DNA from: Bacteroidota bacterium
GTDB lineage: Bacteria; Bacteroidota; Bacteroidia; Flavobacteriales; Flavobacteriaceae
DNA length: 28,461 bases
NCBI GenBank assembly: GCA_023437485.1
Contig: JAEZGB010000150.1
Coordinates: 1 to 28,461 of the forward strand
Reading direction: 5' to 3'
Below the pieces are notes generated by a model, which saw nothing but the letters and a program-made list of their open reading frames with translations, was not told the origin of the DNA and searched no databases. Below are positions 6,453 to 15,300 of the stretch, piece by piece (position 1 is the stretch's first letter; the number at the start of each line of letters is the position of its first letter). A program made the position numbers and the translations under genes.

Positions 6453-9440
6453 ATGAGAGGAGCATTACTTTTGATTGCAAGGCCCTGGCTGATCGTTTTG
6501 CTGTTGCTGGCCTCCGTGCCCTCGTTGGCGCAATGCCCCACACTTAACCTTGGATTCACCTCGGCGACACAATGCTACGGCAGCGCTATCAATGTCCCGG
6601 GAAATACTTTTGGGGGAGGCGCGACCAGCGTGACACTGAGTCACAATGGTTCGGGGACGCTTTCGTCGGGCACCGTGGCCGTATCGCCCTTTAATTTTTC
6701 TTACATTCCAAGCGCGGCTGACAATGGCAACATCGTCACCATTACCCTGACCACCAATAACCCGGCAGGGCCGCCCTGCACGCCGGCGGTAAAAACTTTT
6801 AGCCTGACCGTCACTGCACCTCCGGTACTAAATGTTGTAAATCCCCCGGATGTCTGCCAACCCAATACCGTGAACATTACCGCGCCATCGGTTACACCGG
6901 GAAGCACAGGGACTTTGTCCTACTGGACCAATGCGACGGCCACCACACCGCTGGCCAATCCTGCGGCAATAGCCGTTTCAGGGACATATTATATCAAAGC
7001 CGAGACATCGCCCGGATGTTCTGTTATCCAGCCGGTATCGGTTATTGTCAATGTACCTGCCACTACAGCACCAGTGCTTTTTTGCGATGCGGCAAGCCCA
7101 AATACAACTCCGAACTCGGTGTCGATAGATTTCAATAATTCGGTTCCGCCGCAATTGTATTTCGCTTATTCCTATACTATCGATGGCGGCCCGCCAATCA
7201 CGGGAACCCACGTCGCTCCTTCAAATTTCACTGTAACGGGGTTGCAGCCAGGGCAGTCGGTGACCTTCACCCTGACGTGGGTCGGGATCTGTACACCTCC
7301 AAAAACCGTTACCTGTACCTCTGAATGCATTACTACGACCACCACGCAATTCGCGCCTATTGCACCGATCTGCCAGGGGTCGACGCCACCGGCATTACCC
7401 ACCACATCAGCGAACGGTGTTGTAGGCACGTGGAGCCCGGCAACTATTGACACTTCGGTCAGCGGAACCACGGCGTATGTTTTTTCACCCGTAAACGCCT
7501 GCGCAACAACCTTTACGCAGAACATCGTCATTACACCGGCAACGGTCCCTGTCTTTGCGCCAATTGGGCCGCTTTGCCAGAATTCGACTCCGCCTGCGTT
7601 GCCCACAACCTCCACAAATGGAATTACCGGCACCTGGAACGTGCCTATTTCGACCGCATCGGTGGGAACTACCAATTATATTTTTACTCCCAATTCCGGC
7701 CAGTGCGCTGCCCCGGGTACTGTTTCACTTCCGGTTGTTGTACAATCGGTAGCCACGCCGGTGTTCACTCAACAGCCGCCTGTTTGTTCCGGTACCAATG
7801 TCACATTGCCCACAACATCCAATAATGGGATCACCGGGACCTGGAGCCCGGCGTTCAATCCAAACGCAACCACGCTATACACCTTTACGCCGACCGGTTC
7901 ATGTTCATCATCCACAACGATGACGGTAACGGTTAACCCTTCGCAAACCCCGAATTTCGCATCCGTCGCGCCACTTTGCCAAAATGAGGTGCCCCCGTAT
8001 GCGCTTCCTTCGGTATCGCCTAACGGAATAACCGGCTCCTGGTCACCCGCAACGGTAAATACAACGGTGGCTGCTACCACCACCCACGTTTTTACACCGT
8101 CAACCCCTTGCGCAAACCCGCAAAACCTGACAATTACGGTAAATCCGCGCAAAACAATTGACTTTTCGCCTGTCCTAAGCATTTGCCAGGGAAATACTCC
8201 GCCACCGCTGCAAACTACATCGCCGCAAGGCATCACCGGAACATGGACGCCATCGGTGATCGACACTTCAGTAACAGGTACAACGAATTACACCTTTAAT
8301 GCGACGGGGGGACAATGCATCAATGCTTCATCGCATATCATGGCTGTTACCGTTGAACCCCGGATCACGCCCGATTTTCCGCCATTGGGGCCTTATTGTG
8401 CAGGGACGGCAATTGCTCCGCTGCCCACTACTTCGCCCAACGGGGTGCAGGGGACCTGGAATCTGCCGATCAATAACATGGCGACTACTACATACACCTT
8501 TATCCCGCTATCTACTGAATGTGCTGACCAGCAGACCCTGACCATCCAGATTACTCCCAGGCCGGTCCCGCAGTTTGCGCTAATAGCACCGTTTTGTGAA
8601 GGTTCTGCCGCGCCTGTATTGCCCACTACTTCAATTGATGGCTTTACGGGAACGTGGTCTCCGGCCACGGTAAGCAATTCCACATCTGATCAATATACAT
8701 TTACTCCCGACCCGGGCCAGTGCGCCGATATCGCACTTTTGAACATAACTGTCACGCCGCCCCAGGATCCGGGATTTGAAGACATATCCATTTGCGTTGG
8801 GGCATCTCCACCAATGCTTCCGCCAACCTCGCCAAATGGCGTCCAGGGAAGTTGGTCACCGGCATCGATCAACAATACCGCATCGGCAGCGTATGTATTT
8901 ACGCCAGATACGGGTGATTGCGCCGTGCCTCAAACCATCCAGGTTACGGTTAATCAGGAAACCTTGATTGCAATCGATTACACGGTTTCCCCTGCCTTTG
9001 CCAACAATGGGATCATCACCGTGCTGGCAACTGATCCAGGCAATTACCTTTATCAGTTGGACAACGGGCCGTTACAACCTTCCAATGTTTTTCAAAACGT
9101 ACCTCAGGGCGAGCACACCGTAACGGTCTATGATGCCAACGGCTGTTCCCTTCCTTTAAAGGCAAGCGGGATTCAGGTTATCGGATACCCAGCTTATTTC
9201 ACTCCCAACGGCGATAATATCCATGATACCTGGACCATCAACGGCTTGCCTGACGCAGCGCGGATTTATATTTTTGACCGATACGGAAAGCTGATCAAAC
9301 AAATAGCGCCAAACGGCCCGGGCTGGGACGGAACCTACAACGGAAAGCCACTGCCATCTACTGATTACTGGTTTAGCGTTGACTATTATGAAGATTCAAA
9401 GGCGAAGACCTTCCGGAGCAACTTCTCCCTAAAAAGATAA
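6453..9440 (+). CDS. Secreted Ig-like repeat protein with T9SS type B sorting domain
   Basis: This 995-residue protein is a predicted surface or secreted protein exported by Sec and then the type IX secretion system. Residues 1-26 form a signal peptide (MRGALLL, hydrophobic core, cleavage after SLA). Residues 27-298 look like Ig/PKD-type domains. Residues 299-834 are eight tandem units of about 67 residues. Residues 835-911 resemble a SprB-type repeat (GEHTVTVYDANGC). Residues 912-995 are the gliding-motility-associated C-terminal domain (YFTPNGDNIHDTW, IYIFDRYGKLIKQ, GWDGTYNGKPLPSTDYWF), which targets cargo to PorV/SprF-type machinery. No catalytic domain is visible, so an adhesin or matrix role is likely but inferred. 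It stands alone, and a terminator shared with the opposite gene begins on its stop codon. Confidence 0.92.
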   Translation: MRGALLLIARPWLIVLLLLASVPSLAQCPTLNLGFTSATQCYGSAINVPGNTFGGGATSVTLSHNGSGTLSSGTVAVSPFNFSYIPSAADNGNIVTITLTTNNPAGPPCTPAVKTFSLTVTAPPVLNVVNPPDVCQPNTVNITAPSVTPGSTGTLSYWTNATATTPLANPAAIAVSGTYYIKAETSPGCSVIQPVSVIVNVPATTAPVLFCDAASPNTTPNSVSIDFNNSVPPQLYFAYSYTIDGGPPITGTHVAPSNFTVTGLQPGQSVTFTLTWVGICTPPKTVTCTSECITTTTTQFAPIAPICQGSTPPALPTTSANGVVGTWSPATIDTSVSGTTAYVFSPVNACATTFTQNIVITPATVPVFAPIGPLCQNSTPPALPTTSTNGITGTWNVPISTASVGTTNYIFTPNSGQCAAPGTVSLPVVVQSVATPVFTQQPPVCSGTNVTLPTTSNNGITGTWSPAFNPNATTLYTFTPTGSCSSSTTMTVTVNPSQTPNFASVAPLCQNEVPPYALPSVSPNGITGSWSPATVNTTVAATTTHVFTPSTPCANPQNLTITVNPRKTIDFSPVLSICQGNTPPPLQTTSPQGITGTWTPSVIDTSVTGTTNYTFNATGGQCINASSHIMAVTVEPRITPDFPPLGPYCAGTAIAPLPTTSPNGVQGTWNLPINNMATTTYTFIPLSTECADQQTLTIQITPRPVPQFALIAPFCEGSAAPVLPTTSIDGFTGTWSPATVSNSTSDQYTFTPDPGQCADIALLNITVTPPQDPGFEDISICVGASPPMLPPTSPNGVQGSWSPASINNTASAAYVFTPDTGDCAVPQTIQVTVNQETLIAIDYTVSPAFANNGIITVLATDPGNYLYQLDNGPLQPSNVFQNVPQGEHTVTVYDANGCSLPLKASGIQVIGYPAYFTPNGDNIHDTWTINGLPDAARIYIFDRYGKLIKQIAPNGPGWDGTYNGKPLPSTDYWFSVDYYEDSKAKTFRSNFSLKR
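7347..8954 (+). repeat. Eight tandem Ig-like coding repeats of about 200 bp
   Basis: Units begin near 7347, 7548, 7754, 7946, 8152, 8365, 8562 and 8763. Each reads roughly F-x-P-I-x-x-x-C-x-G, then LPTTS-x-NG-I-x-GTWSPA, then YTFTP, then a second Cys near CA, and ends TVxP. Each unit carries one early and one late Cys, which could pair. At DNA level the units are diverged, so this is an old expansion rather than a recent one. Confidence 0.85.
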
Positions 9441-9459
9441 AAGCCTCCAATGAGGCTTT
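9440..9459. terminator. Bidirectional terminator between convergent genes
   Basis: AAAGCCTC and GAGGCTTT form a perfect 8-bp stem around CAAT. It starts on the last base of the secreted-protein stop codon and abuts the stop codon of the small minus-strand gene, so it can serve both. Confidence 0.75.
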
Positions 9460-9681
9460 CTAGATTCCGATCTCACCGTCAAACCGGGTTCGATCGTTGC
9501 GGTTTTTGTCAAACGATGCCTTGTTGGGTACATCGTTGGGATCTGTATCCGCGCTTTCATCACGCGTCAGGGATTCATCGGGACTGGTATGCGACGGCGT
9601 ATTGACCGGACTGTCTACACTGGAAATATCCACTTTTTGCTCGTCGCGCTTTTTGTCTTCGTAAAGGCTTTTATCTTCCAT
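9460..9681 (-). CDS. Small hydrophilic, acidic hypothetical protein
   Basis: The ORF encodes 73 residues (MEDKSLYEDKKRDEQKVDIS to RFDGEIGI) that are almost all polar: many Asp, Glu, Ser, Lys and Asn, with no Cys, no Trp and no hydrophobic segment. It is probably intrinsically disordered. I recognise no family. Support comes from its own shared terminator at the stop codon and its position as the only sensible reading of this stretch. It resembles in size and composition the small ORFs at 23264 and 25095 but lacks their shared C-terminal motif. The 171 bases upstream (9682-9852) hold the terminator of the tsaD operon and no clear promoter. Confidence 0.6.
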   Translation of the reverse strand: MEDKSLYEDKKRDEQKVDISSVDSPVNTPSHTSPDESLTRDESADTDPNDVPNKASFDKNRNDRTRFDGEIGI

Positions 9682-9760
9682 GATATAAAGTTTTTAATAA
9701 AACTAAGCATTTCCCGGGCAAGGGATGTTACAGGGTTTGCCACCCGCTTTACACAGTTTC

Positions 9761-9784
9761 AAATAAAAATGACGCCGAAGCGCC
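9761..9784 (-). terminator. Terminator of the tsaD-rsmE-DUF4159 operon
   Basis: On the minus strand GGCGC, a TTCG tetraloop and GCGTC form a 5-bp stem (one G-U pair) at 9784-9771, followed by ATTTTTATTT. It lies about 70 bases after the DUF4159 stop. Confidence 0.6.
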
Positions 9785-9852
9785 TCTATCAGATTAAAAT
9801 TTTATCCCTTACGGCCGGGCGAACCGTTCTCAAGATCGCGCCGGCATTCGAA

Positions 9853-10491
9853 TTAATTGTTGAAGATGTGATAGATGATGTTTGCGCCCATTTTCAAGGC
9901 CTTCTCGCGCACTTCGGCCGGATTGTTGTTTACTTCGGCATCTTCCCATCCATCGCCCAGATCAGTTTCATAAGTATAAAGCAGCATTAGCCGCCCTTTT
10001 TCCATCAGTCCAAATGCCTGAGGACGTTTTCCGTCATGTTCGTGAATTTTGGGCAGGCCGGAAGGGAAGAGGTTGGGTTTCTGGAAAATGGCATGCGATG
10101 ACGGAAGTTCCACCATGTCGCGGTCAGGGAAAAGCCTTTTGATTTCCCGACGCACGTATTGGTCCATCCCGTAGTTGTCGTCGATGTGCAAAAATCCACC
10201 CGAAAGCATGTACTGCCTAAGGTTGAGCAAATCGGCGTCGCTGAATACCACATTGCCGTGACCTGTCATGTGCAGCATTGGATAGGCAAAAACATCAGGG
10301 CTTGAAGGTTCAACTGTAGCGGGCCGGGCCTTGATCCGGGTTTGAATCGTGCTGTTGCAGTATTTGATCAGGTTGGGAAGCGATGTAGGATTTGCATACC
10401 AGTCGCCACCGCCATTATACTTGAGCAGCGCAATTTCCTGCGCTTGGAAAATGGCCGGGACCAGCAAAAATATCAGCAGCAACTTTTTCAT
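9853..10491 (-). CDS. DUF4159 domain protein, exported
   Basis: This 212-residue protein starts with a signal peptide (MKKLLLIFLLVPAIFQAQ, cleavage near residue 18). A single DUF4159 domain follows: IALLKYNGGGDWYANPTSLPNLIKY, PMLHMTGHGNVVFSD, LRQYMLSGGFLHIDDNYGMD and LPSSHAIF. DUF4159 has a glutamine-amidotransferase-like fold, and its biochemical role is not established. The related domain also occurs at the end of larger membrane proteins in the BatA-type region, but here it stands alone. Its ATG overlaps the rsmE stop by four bases (ATGA, 10491-10488), so it is translated with rsmE. The mature protein is expected in the periplasm. Confidence 0.88.
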   Translation of the reverse strand: MKKLLLIFLLVPAIFQAQEIALLKYNGGGDWYANPTSLPNLIKYCNSTIQTRIKARPATVEPSSPDVFAYPMLHMTGHGNVVFSDADLLNLRQYMLSGGFLHIDDNYGMDQYVRREIKRLFPDRDMVELPSSHAIFQKPNLFPSGLPKIHEHDGKRPQAFGLMEKGRLMLLYTYETDLGDGWEDAEVNNNPAEVREKALKMGANIIYHIFNN

Positions 10492-11195
10492 GGTTCATTA
10501 ATAAAGGTGGCCGCGTGCACGGCTGCAACGGCTGCGGTTTCAGTCCGAAGGCGGTTTGTGCCCAACGTCGCGGCAATATACCCTTTTTCCAACGCTTTGT
10601 TAATTTCCTTAGATGTAAAATCTCCTTCGGGACCAATTAGAAAGACAACATCAAGGCCCGGTTTCAACACCGACTTCAGCGATTTCCTGTCGTTCTCTTC
10701 GCAATGCAGGATCAATTTGATCCCTTTGGTTTGCAATCCGATGAAATCCCCAAAAGCCATCGGTTGGTCCAGCACGGGCAACCAGGCGCGCAACGATTGT
10801 TTCATTGCCGATTGCACGATTTTTTCAAGCCGCTCGGTCTTGAGGGTTTTTCGTTCCGACCGATCACAAATTAGAGGGGTGATGCGTGTCGCGCCAAGTT
10901 CGGTGGCTTTTTCAAGGAACCACTCAAATCTGTCAATCATTTTTGTGGGCGCAACAGCAACGTGGAGTTCAAAATCCGACCGGGGCTCAAGCGTGGTGCC
11001 GACGATCCTTACCGTGCATCGATGTTCGGCTGCCGATATAATTTCGGTATGAAAAACCGCGCCTTTACCATCGGTCACATAAACCGAATCACCCACCGAT
11101 TTTCGCAATACCTTGACAATGTGCCGGCTTTCATCACGGTCAAATGAAAATTCAGGGCTGTTGGCGGTTATGTCGGGATTATAAAAAAGTTGCAT
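10488..11195 (-). CDS. rsmE: 16S rRNA m3U1498 methyltransferase RsmE
   Basis: This 235-residue SPOUT-family enzyme methylates N3 of U1498 in 16S rRNA, on the assembled 30S subunit. The N-terminal PUA-like part (about 1-70) contains DESRHIVKVLRKSVGDSVYVTDGKG. The C-terminal knotted domain has KMIDRFEWFLEKATELGATRITPL, RSERKTLKTERLEKIVQSAMKQS, and the SAM-binding loops LIGPEGDFTSKE and LGTNRLRTETAA. I chose the ATG at 11195; a TTG codon just before it overlaps the tsaD stop. The tsaD stop and this start share one base (TGATG, 11197-11193), and the gene overlaps DUF4159 by four bases, so the three genes are tightly coupled. Confidence 0.95.
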   Translation of the reverse strand: MQLFYNPDITANSPEFSFDRDESRHIVKVLRKSVGDSVYVTDGKGAVFHTEIISAAEHRCTVRIVGTTLEPRSDFELHVAVAPTKMIDRFEWFLEKATELGATRITPLICDRSERKTLKTERLEKIVQSAMKQSLRAWLPVLDQPMAFGDFIGLQTKGIKLILHCEENDRKSLKSVLKPGLDVVFLIGPEGDFTSKEINKALEKGYIAATLGTNRLRTETAAVAAVHAATFINEP

Positions 11196-12217
11196 CAAAA
11201 ATGGATTCTGGCGCGCGAAGTGACCGAAGCGTCCTCAAAAACTCCTTCGCGGAATTTGTAATAAGCGGTAATGCCGATCATTGCCGCGTTGTCGGTCGTG
11301 TATTCAAATTTAGGGATAAATGTGGACCAGCCAAACCGCTCACGCGCATCAGTCAGGGCTTTCCGTATTCCCGAATTTGCCGAGACCCCGCCGCCAATGG
11401 CCACCCGGTTGATGCCGGTAATCTTTACTGCTTCCCGCAGCTTTTCCATCAAGATTTCAATAATGGTATGCTGTACCGAGGCGCAAATATCATCGATGTG
11501 AAATTCGACGAACCGCGCATCGGCCTGCGTTTGCCGTTGCACGAAATACAGGATGGAGGTCTTGAGCCCTGAAAAACTAAAATCCAACCCAGGAATACGC
11601 GGCTTGGGAAAAACAAAGGCTAGCGGATTGCCCTGCTGGGCGTGTTTGTCCACCAATGGCCCGCCGGGATACGGAAGCCCCAATATCTTGGCTGTCTTGT
11701 CAAATGCCTCGCCCACGGCATCATCAGTGGTCTGCCCAATGACTTCCATCTGGAAAAAATTGTCGACGCGCACAATCTGGGTGTGCCCGCCGCTGATGGT
11801 CAGGGCCAAAAAAGGGAATTCGGGTTTTTCAAAACCGGGCTCATCTATAAAATGCGCCAGAATGTGCGCCTGCATGTGATTTACCGCAATCAGGGGGATG
11901 CCGAGCGACAGGGCTGCCGATTTCGCGTACGACGCACCTACCAGCAGTGAACCCATAAGTCCAGGGCCCTGCGTAAAGGCAATCGCATCCAGGTTACTGA
12001 AACCGAGCCCGGCCCGCGCGAGTGCCGTAGCCACCACCGGTACAATGTTTTGCTGATGGGCGCGCGAGGCAAGTTCAGGGACAACACCTCCAAATTCACG
12101 ATGTACGGCCTGGCCTGCCACAACATTTGACAGCACTTTATCGTTCTCTAGAACGGCCGCGGCGGTGTCGTCGCAGGAGCTTTCCAAAGCCAGGATGCGG
12201 ATATTCCCGTCAGCCAT
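11195..12217 (-). CDS. tsaD: tRNA N6-adenosine threonylcarbamoyltransferase TsaD
   Basis: This 340-residue protein transfers the threonylcarbamoyl group to A37 of ANN-decoding tRNAs, working with TsaB, TsaC and TsaE. The ASKHA fold starts with ILALESSCDDTAAAV. The metal-binding H114-x3-H118 (VNHMQAH) and D309 (TTDNAAM) are present, as are the nucleotide loops TISGGHTQIV and AIGGGVSANSGIR. Length is standard. It is the first gene of an operon with rsmE and DUF4159 and is transcribed away from tamB, with a candidate promoter in the shared intergenic region. It is expected to be essential. Confidence 0.97.
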   Translation of the reverse strand: MADGNIRILALESSCDDTAAAVLENDKVLSNVVAGQAVHREFGGVVPELASRAHQQNIVPVVATALARAGLGFSNLDAIAFTQGPGLMGSLLVGASYAKSAALSLGIPLIAVNHMQAHILAHFIDEPGFEKPEFPFLALTISGGHTQIVRVDNFFQMEVIGQTTDDAVGEAFDKTAKILGLPYPGGPLVDKHAQQGNPLAFVFPKPRIPGLDFSFSGLKTSILYFVQRQTQADARFVEFHIDDICASVQHTIIEILMEKLREAVKITGINRVAIGGGVSANSGIRKALTDARERFGWSTFIPKFEYTTDNAAMIGITAYYKFREGVFEDASVTSRARIHF

Positions 12218-12272
12218 AATTTAGTATTTAATTAAGGGGAATGCCGCCAAAATGCATACATTTACGGCACGG

Positions 12273-12306
12273 CAAAAATATTCATTTTTTTGGGCAGGCA
12301 GGCCAA
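12273..12306 (-). promoter_or_regulatory. Candidate promoter of the tsaD operon
   Basis: On the minus strand TTG (12306-12304) and TATTTTTG (12280-12273) are separated by 23 bases, matching the Bacteroidota -33/-7 pattern at the long end of its spacing. The leader to the tsaD ATG would be about 50 bases. Confidence 0.45.
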
Positions 12307-12321
12307 TTTACGGTAAATTTA
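12290..12321 (+). promoter_or_regulatory. Candidate promoter of tamB
   Basis: TTG (12290-12292) and TAAATTTA (12314-12321, one mismatch to TAnnTTTG) are 21 bases apart. It overlaps the tsaD promoter on the other strand. Transcription would start near 12328, upstream of every possible tamB start. Confidence 0.35.
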
Positions 12322-12378
12322 AAGGTAACTTAATCAGCAGCTATCAAAAGGTTTAGGAAAATCGTACTGCGATCCCTC

Positions 12379-15300
12379 TTGGGGCTCATTTTGCTCTTGC
12401 TCCTGCTCGCGATTGCCCTTTCAATCCCGGCGGTCCAAACCCGATTGGGCAGTTATGTCACTGAGAGGATCAACCGCGATTTCGGCACCGATATCACCGT
12501 CGGCAAGGTTGCCCTGACCCCTTACGGAGGGGTGCGCTTTCGAGAAGTGATGATCCGTGACCACCACCAAGACACCCTTATTTTTGCCAAGCGGATACAC
12601 ACCAATATTCTTAGCTTCAAGCGCTTATATGGCGGCGATCTTCTCTTTGGCGACATCCGCGCGAACAACATCTACATGAAGGTCAAGATTTACAAAGGCG
12701 AATCTGATTCGAACCTGGACCGCTTCGTGGCGCTTTTTGATTCAGGGAAACCATCCACAAAGCCTTTCCTGCTGGAAGCCAGCACGGTCGAGGTGCAGGG
12801 TGGCCGGTTCGCCATGTATGACCTGAACTTGTCGGAACCCAAAACATTCGAGGTTTACGGCCTGAATGCCGACCTTGAAAAGATGCGTCTTTACGGCCCG
12901 GACATTACCATGGGGATCCGCAAAATGTCGTTCATGCACCACCGGGGCCTTGAAGTGCACAACCTCAGGGCGGGGTTTACCTATACCAAAAAAAATATAC
13001 TGCTGCGCGACCTGGACCTGACCACGCGGCATTCCAAACTCCAGGGCGACGTTGCATTGCTTTACCAGCGCGAGGACTTTCAGGACTTCAACAACAAGGT
13101 GCGTTTTGACATCAGGGTGGATCATGGATTTATCAACACCGATGACATCCGTTACTTTTACGGCGAACTGGGCCGGGACCGAACTTTCGAGCTTAAATCC
13201 CATCTGAAAGGAACGCTCAATGATTTTACCGCCACTGCGCTTGACCTTTCCATGGACCATTCGCAAATCAGGGGCGATGTGCGTTTTGTGAACCTGCTTG
13301 CAAAGGAAGACCAGTCATTCAAAATTGCGGGGGACTTCAAAAATCTGTCATCGGACTACCAGTCGCTGGTGGGGCTTTTGCCAAATATCCTTGGCAAAAG
13401 GCTGCCGACCTCGATGAAGAAACTCGGCAAATTCAACCTGCGCGGAAAGGCCGAGGTTACTGCCAAGGCGCTCGCTGCCGATTTTTATATGTCAACCGCA
13501 TTGGGCAATGTGCAGTCTGATTTGAAAATTTCCAACATTAACAATATTGACCGCGCCTCGTACACCGGCTATGTGATCATGGAGCAGTTTGACCTTGGCC
13601 GTTTTATGGGCCGCGCCGATTTGGGCAAAGTGTCGCTCAATGTGGATATTGACGGTGAGGGCTTTGACGAAAGATACCTGAATACCACACTTACGGGCGA
13701 TGTGTACCGCATTTGGTACAACGGCTATGGATTTACCAACATCCAGATTGACGGCAAGTTCCGCAAACCGATTTTTGAGGGCAGTCTGATTGTCAATGAC
13801 CCAAACCTGTTCATGGATTTTGACGGATCGGTCAACCTGGCCAAAAAGGACATGCAGCTCGATTTCCATACACAGATCGATTACGCTGACCTGGTTAAAT
13901 TAAAACTGGTCAGCACTGACACCATCTCCATCTTCAAGGGCGATATCAGCATGCAGGTCACCGGCAATACTATTGATGATATGCGCGGGAACATTTATGT
14001 TAGGGAAACGTCCTATCAGAACAACCGCGACACCTACTTTTTTGACGATTTTGCAGTGAGTTCGGAATTTGACAACCAGGGCGTGCGCACCATTTCAATC
14101 AATTCTCCCGATATCATCCGCGGCAGCGTGGTGGGAAAATTTGAATTCCGCAACGTTCGGAAGATGATCGAAAACTCCCTGGGCAGCCTTTATGCCAATT
14201 ACTCGCCCAATAAAATTCCGGGCGGGCAGTTTATGCGTTTCAATTTTGCGGTTTATAACAAGATCCTTGAAATTTTCATGCCCGGGATTTCCCTGGGGCA
14301 AAACACCACGGTAAGCGGTAACATCAATTCTGACGCCGATGAGTTCAGGCTCAATTTTTCGTCACCTGAAATACAGGCTTACAGCAACCGCTTTCACCGG
14401 GTAAACCTGCGGCTGGACAACAAAAACCCGCTCTACAATGCTTTTGTCGAGATGGATTCCATCCGGACACCTTACTACAAGATCGCCGACTTCAACCTTA
14501 TCAATGTCACGGCCAACGACACCCTTTTTGTGCGCACCGAGTTCAAGGGTGGTGAGCAGGCCCAGGACTATTACAACCTGAACCTCTATCACACCATTGA
14601 CCCGCAAAGGCACAGTGTTGTGGGAGTCAGCAAATCAGAACTTCATTTTAAGGATTACCTCTGGTATTTGAACGAGCAGGACGATGCTTCAAACAAAGTG
14701 GTTTTTGACAAAGCTTTGAAAGATTTCAGAATAGAGGACATCGTCCTTTCACATGAAGACCAGAGCATCAGGTTAAACGGGACACTTAGCGGTTTGCAGG
14801 AAAAGGACCTTCAGCTGACTTTTACCAATATCGATCTCAGCAAGGTCACGCCCACGCTCAGCAATTTTGCCCTTGAAGGCGACCTGAACGGTTCGGTGGA
14901 GTTGCGGCAGCAAAAGAACGTGTTCAAACCCACGGCATCATTGGTGGTGAACAACCTGACAGCCAACAATATCCCTTTGGGCATGCTCGATATTGATATT
15001 ACTGGTGACGATTCGTTCCGCCGGTTTTTTGTGACTTCGTCGCTAAACCACAAGGACATCGAATCCTTTACGGCTTCGGGGACACTTTCAGTGGAAGATG
15101 AGTTTACCGATGCCGATATCGACCTAAGGTTCAACCGTTTCAACTTGTCTTCACTAAGCGCATTGGGCGGAGAAATCATTACCGACATCCACGGTTTTGC
15201 CTCGGGTACCGCCCGGATTGAAGGCAATATTAACGATCCTGAAATCAACGGGCGCCTCTTTCTGGACGATTCGGGACTCACCATCCCTTACCTGAACGTA

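Noticed and set aside
10342..11052. Plus-strand frame of 236 codons opposite rsmE and DUF4159
   Set aside because: It lies antisense to two well-supported genes, crosses their boundary and has no domain or start signal.
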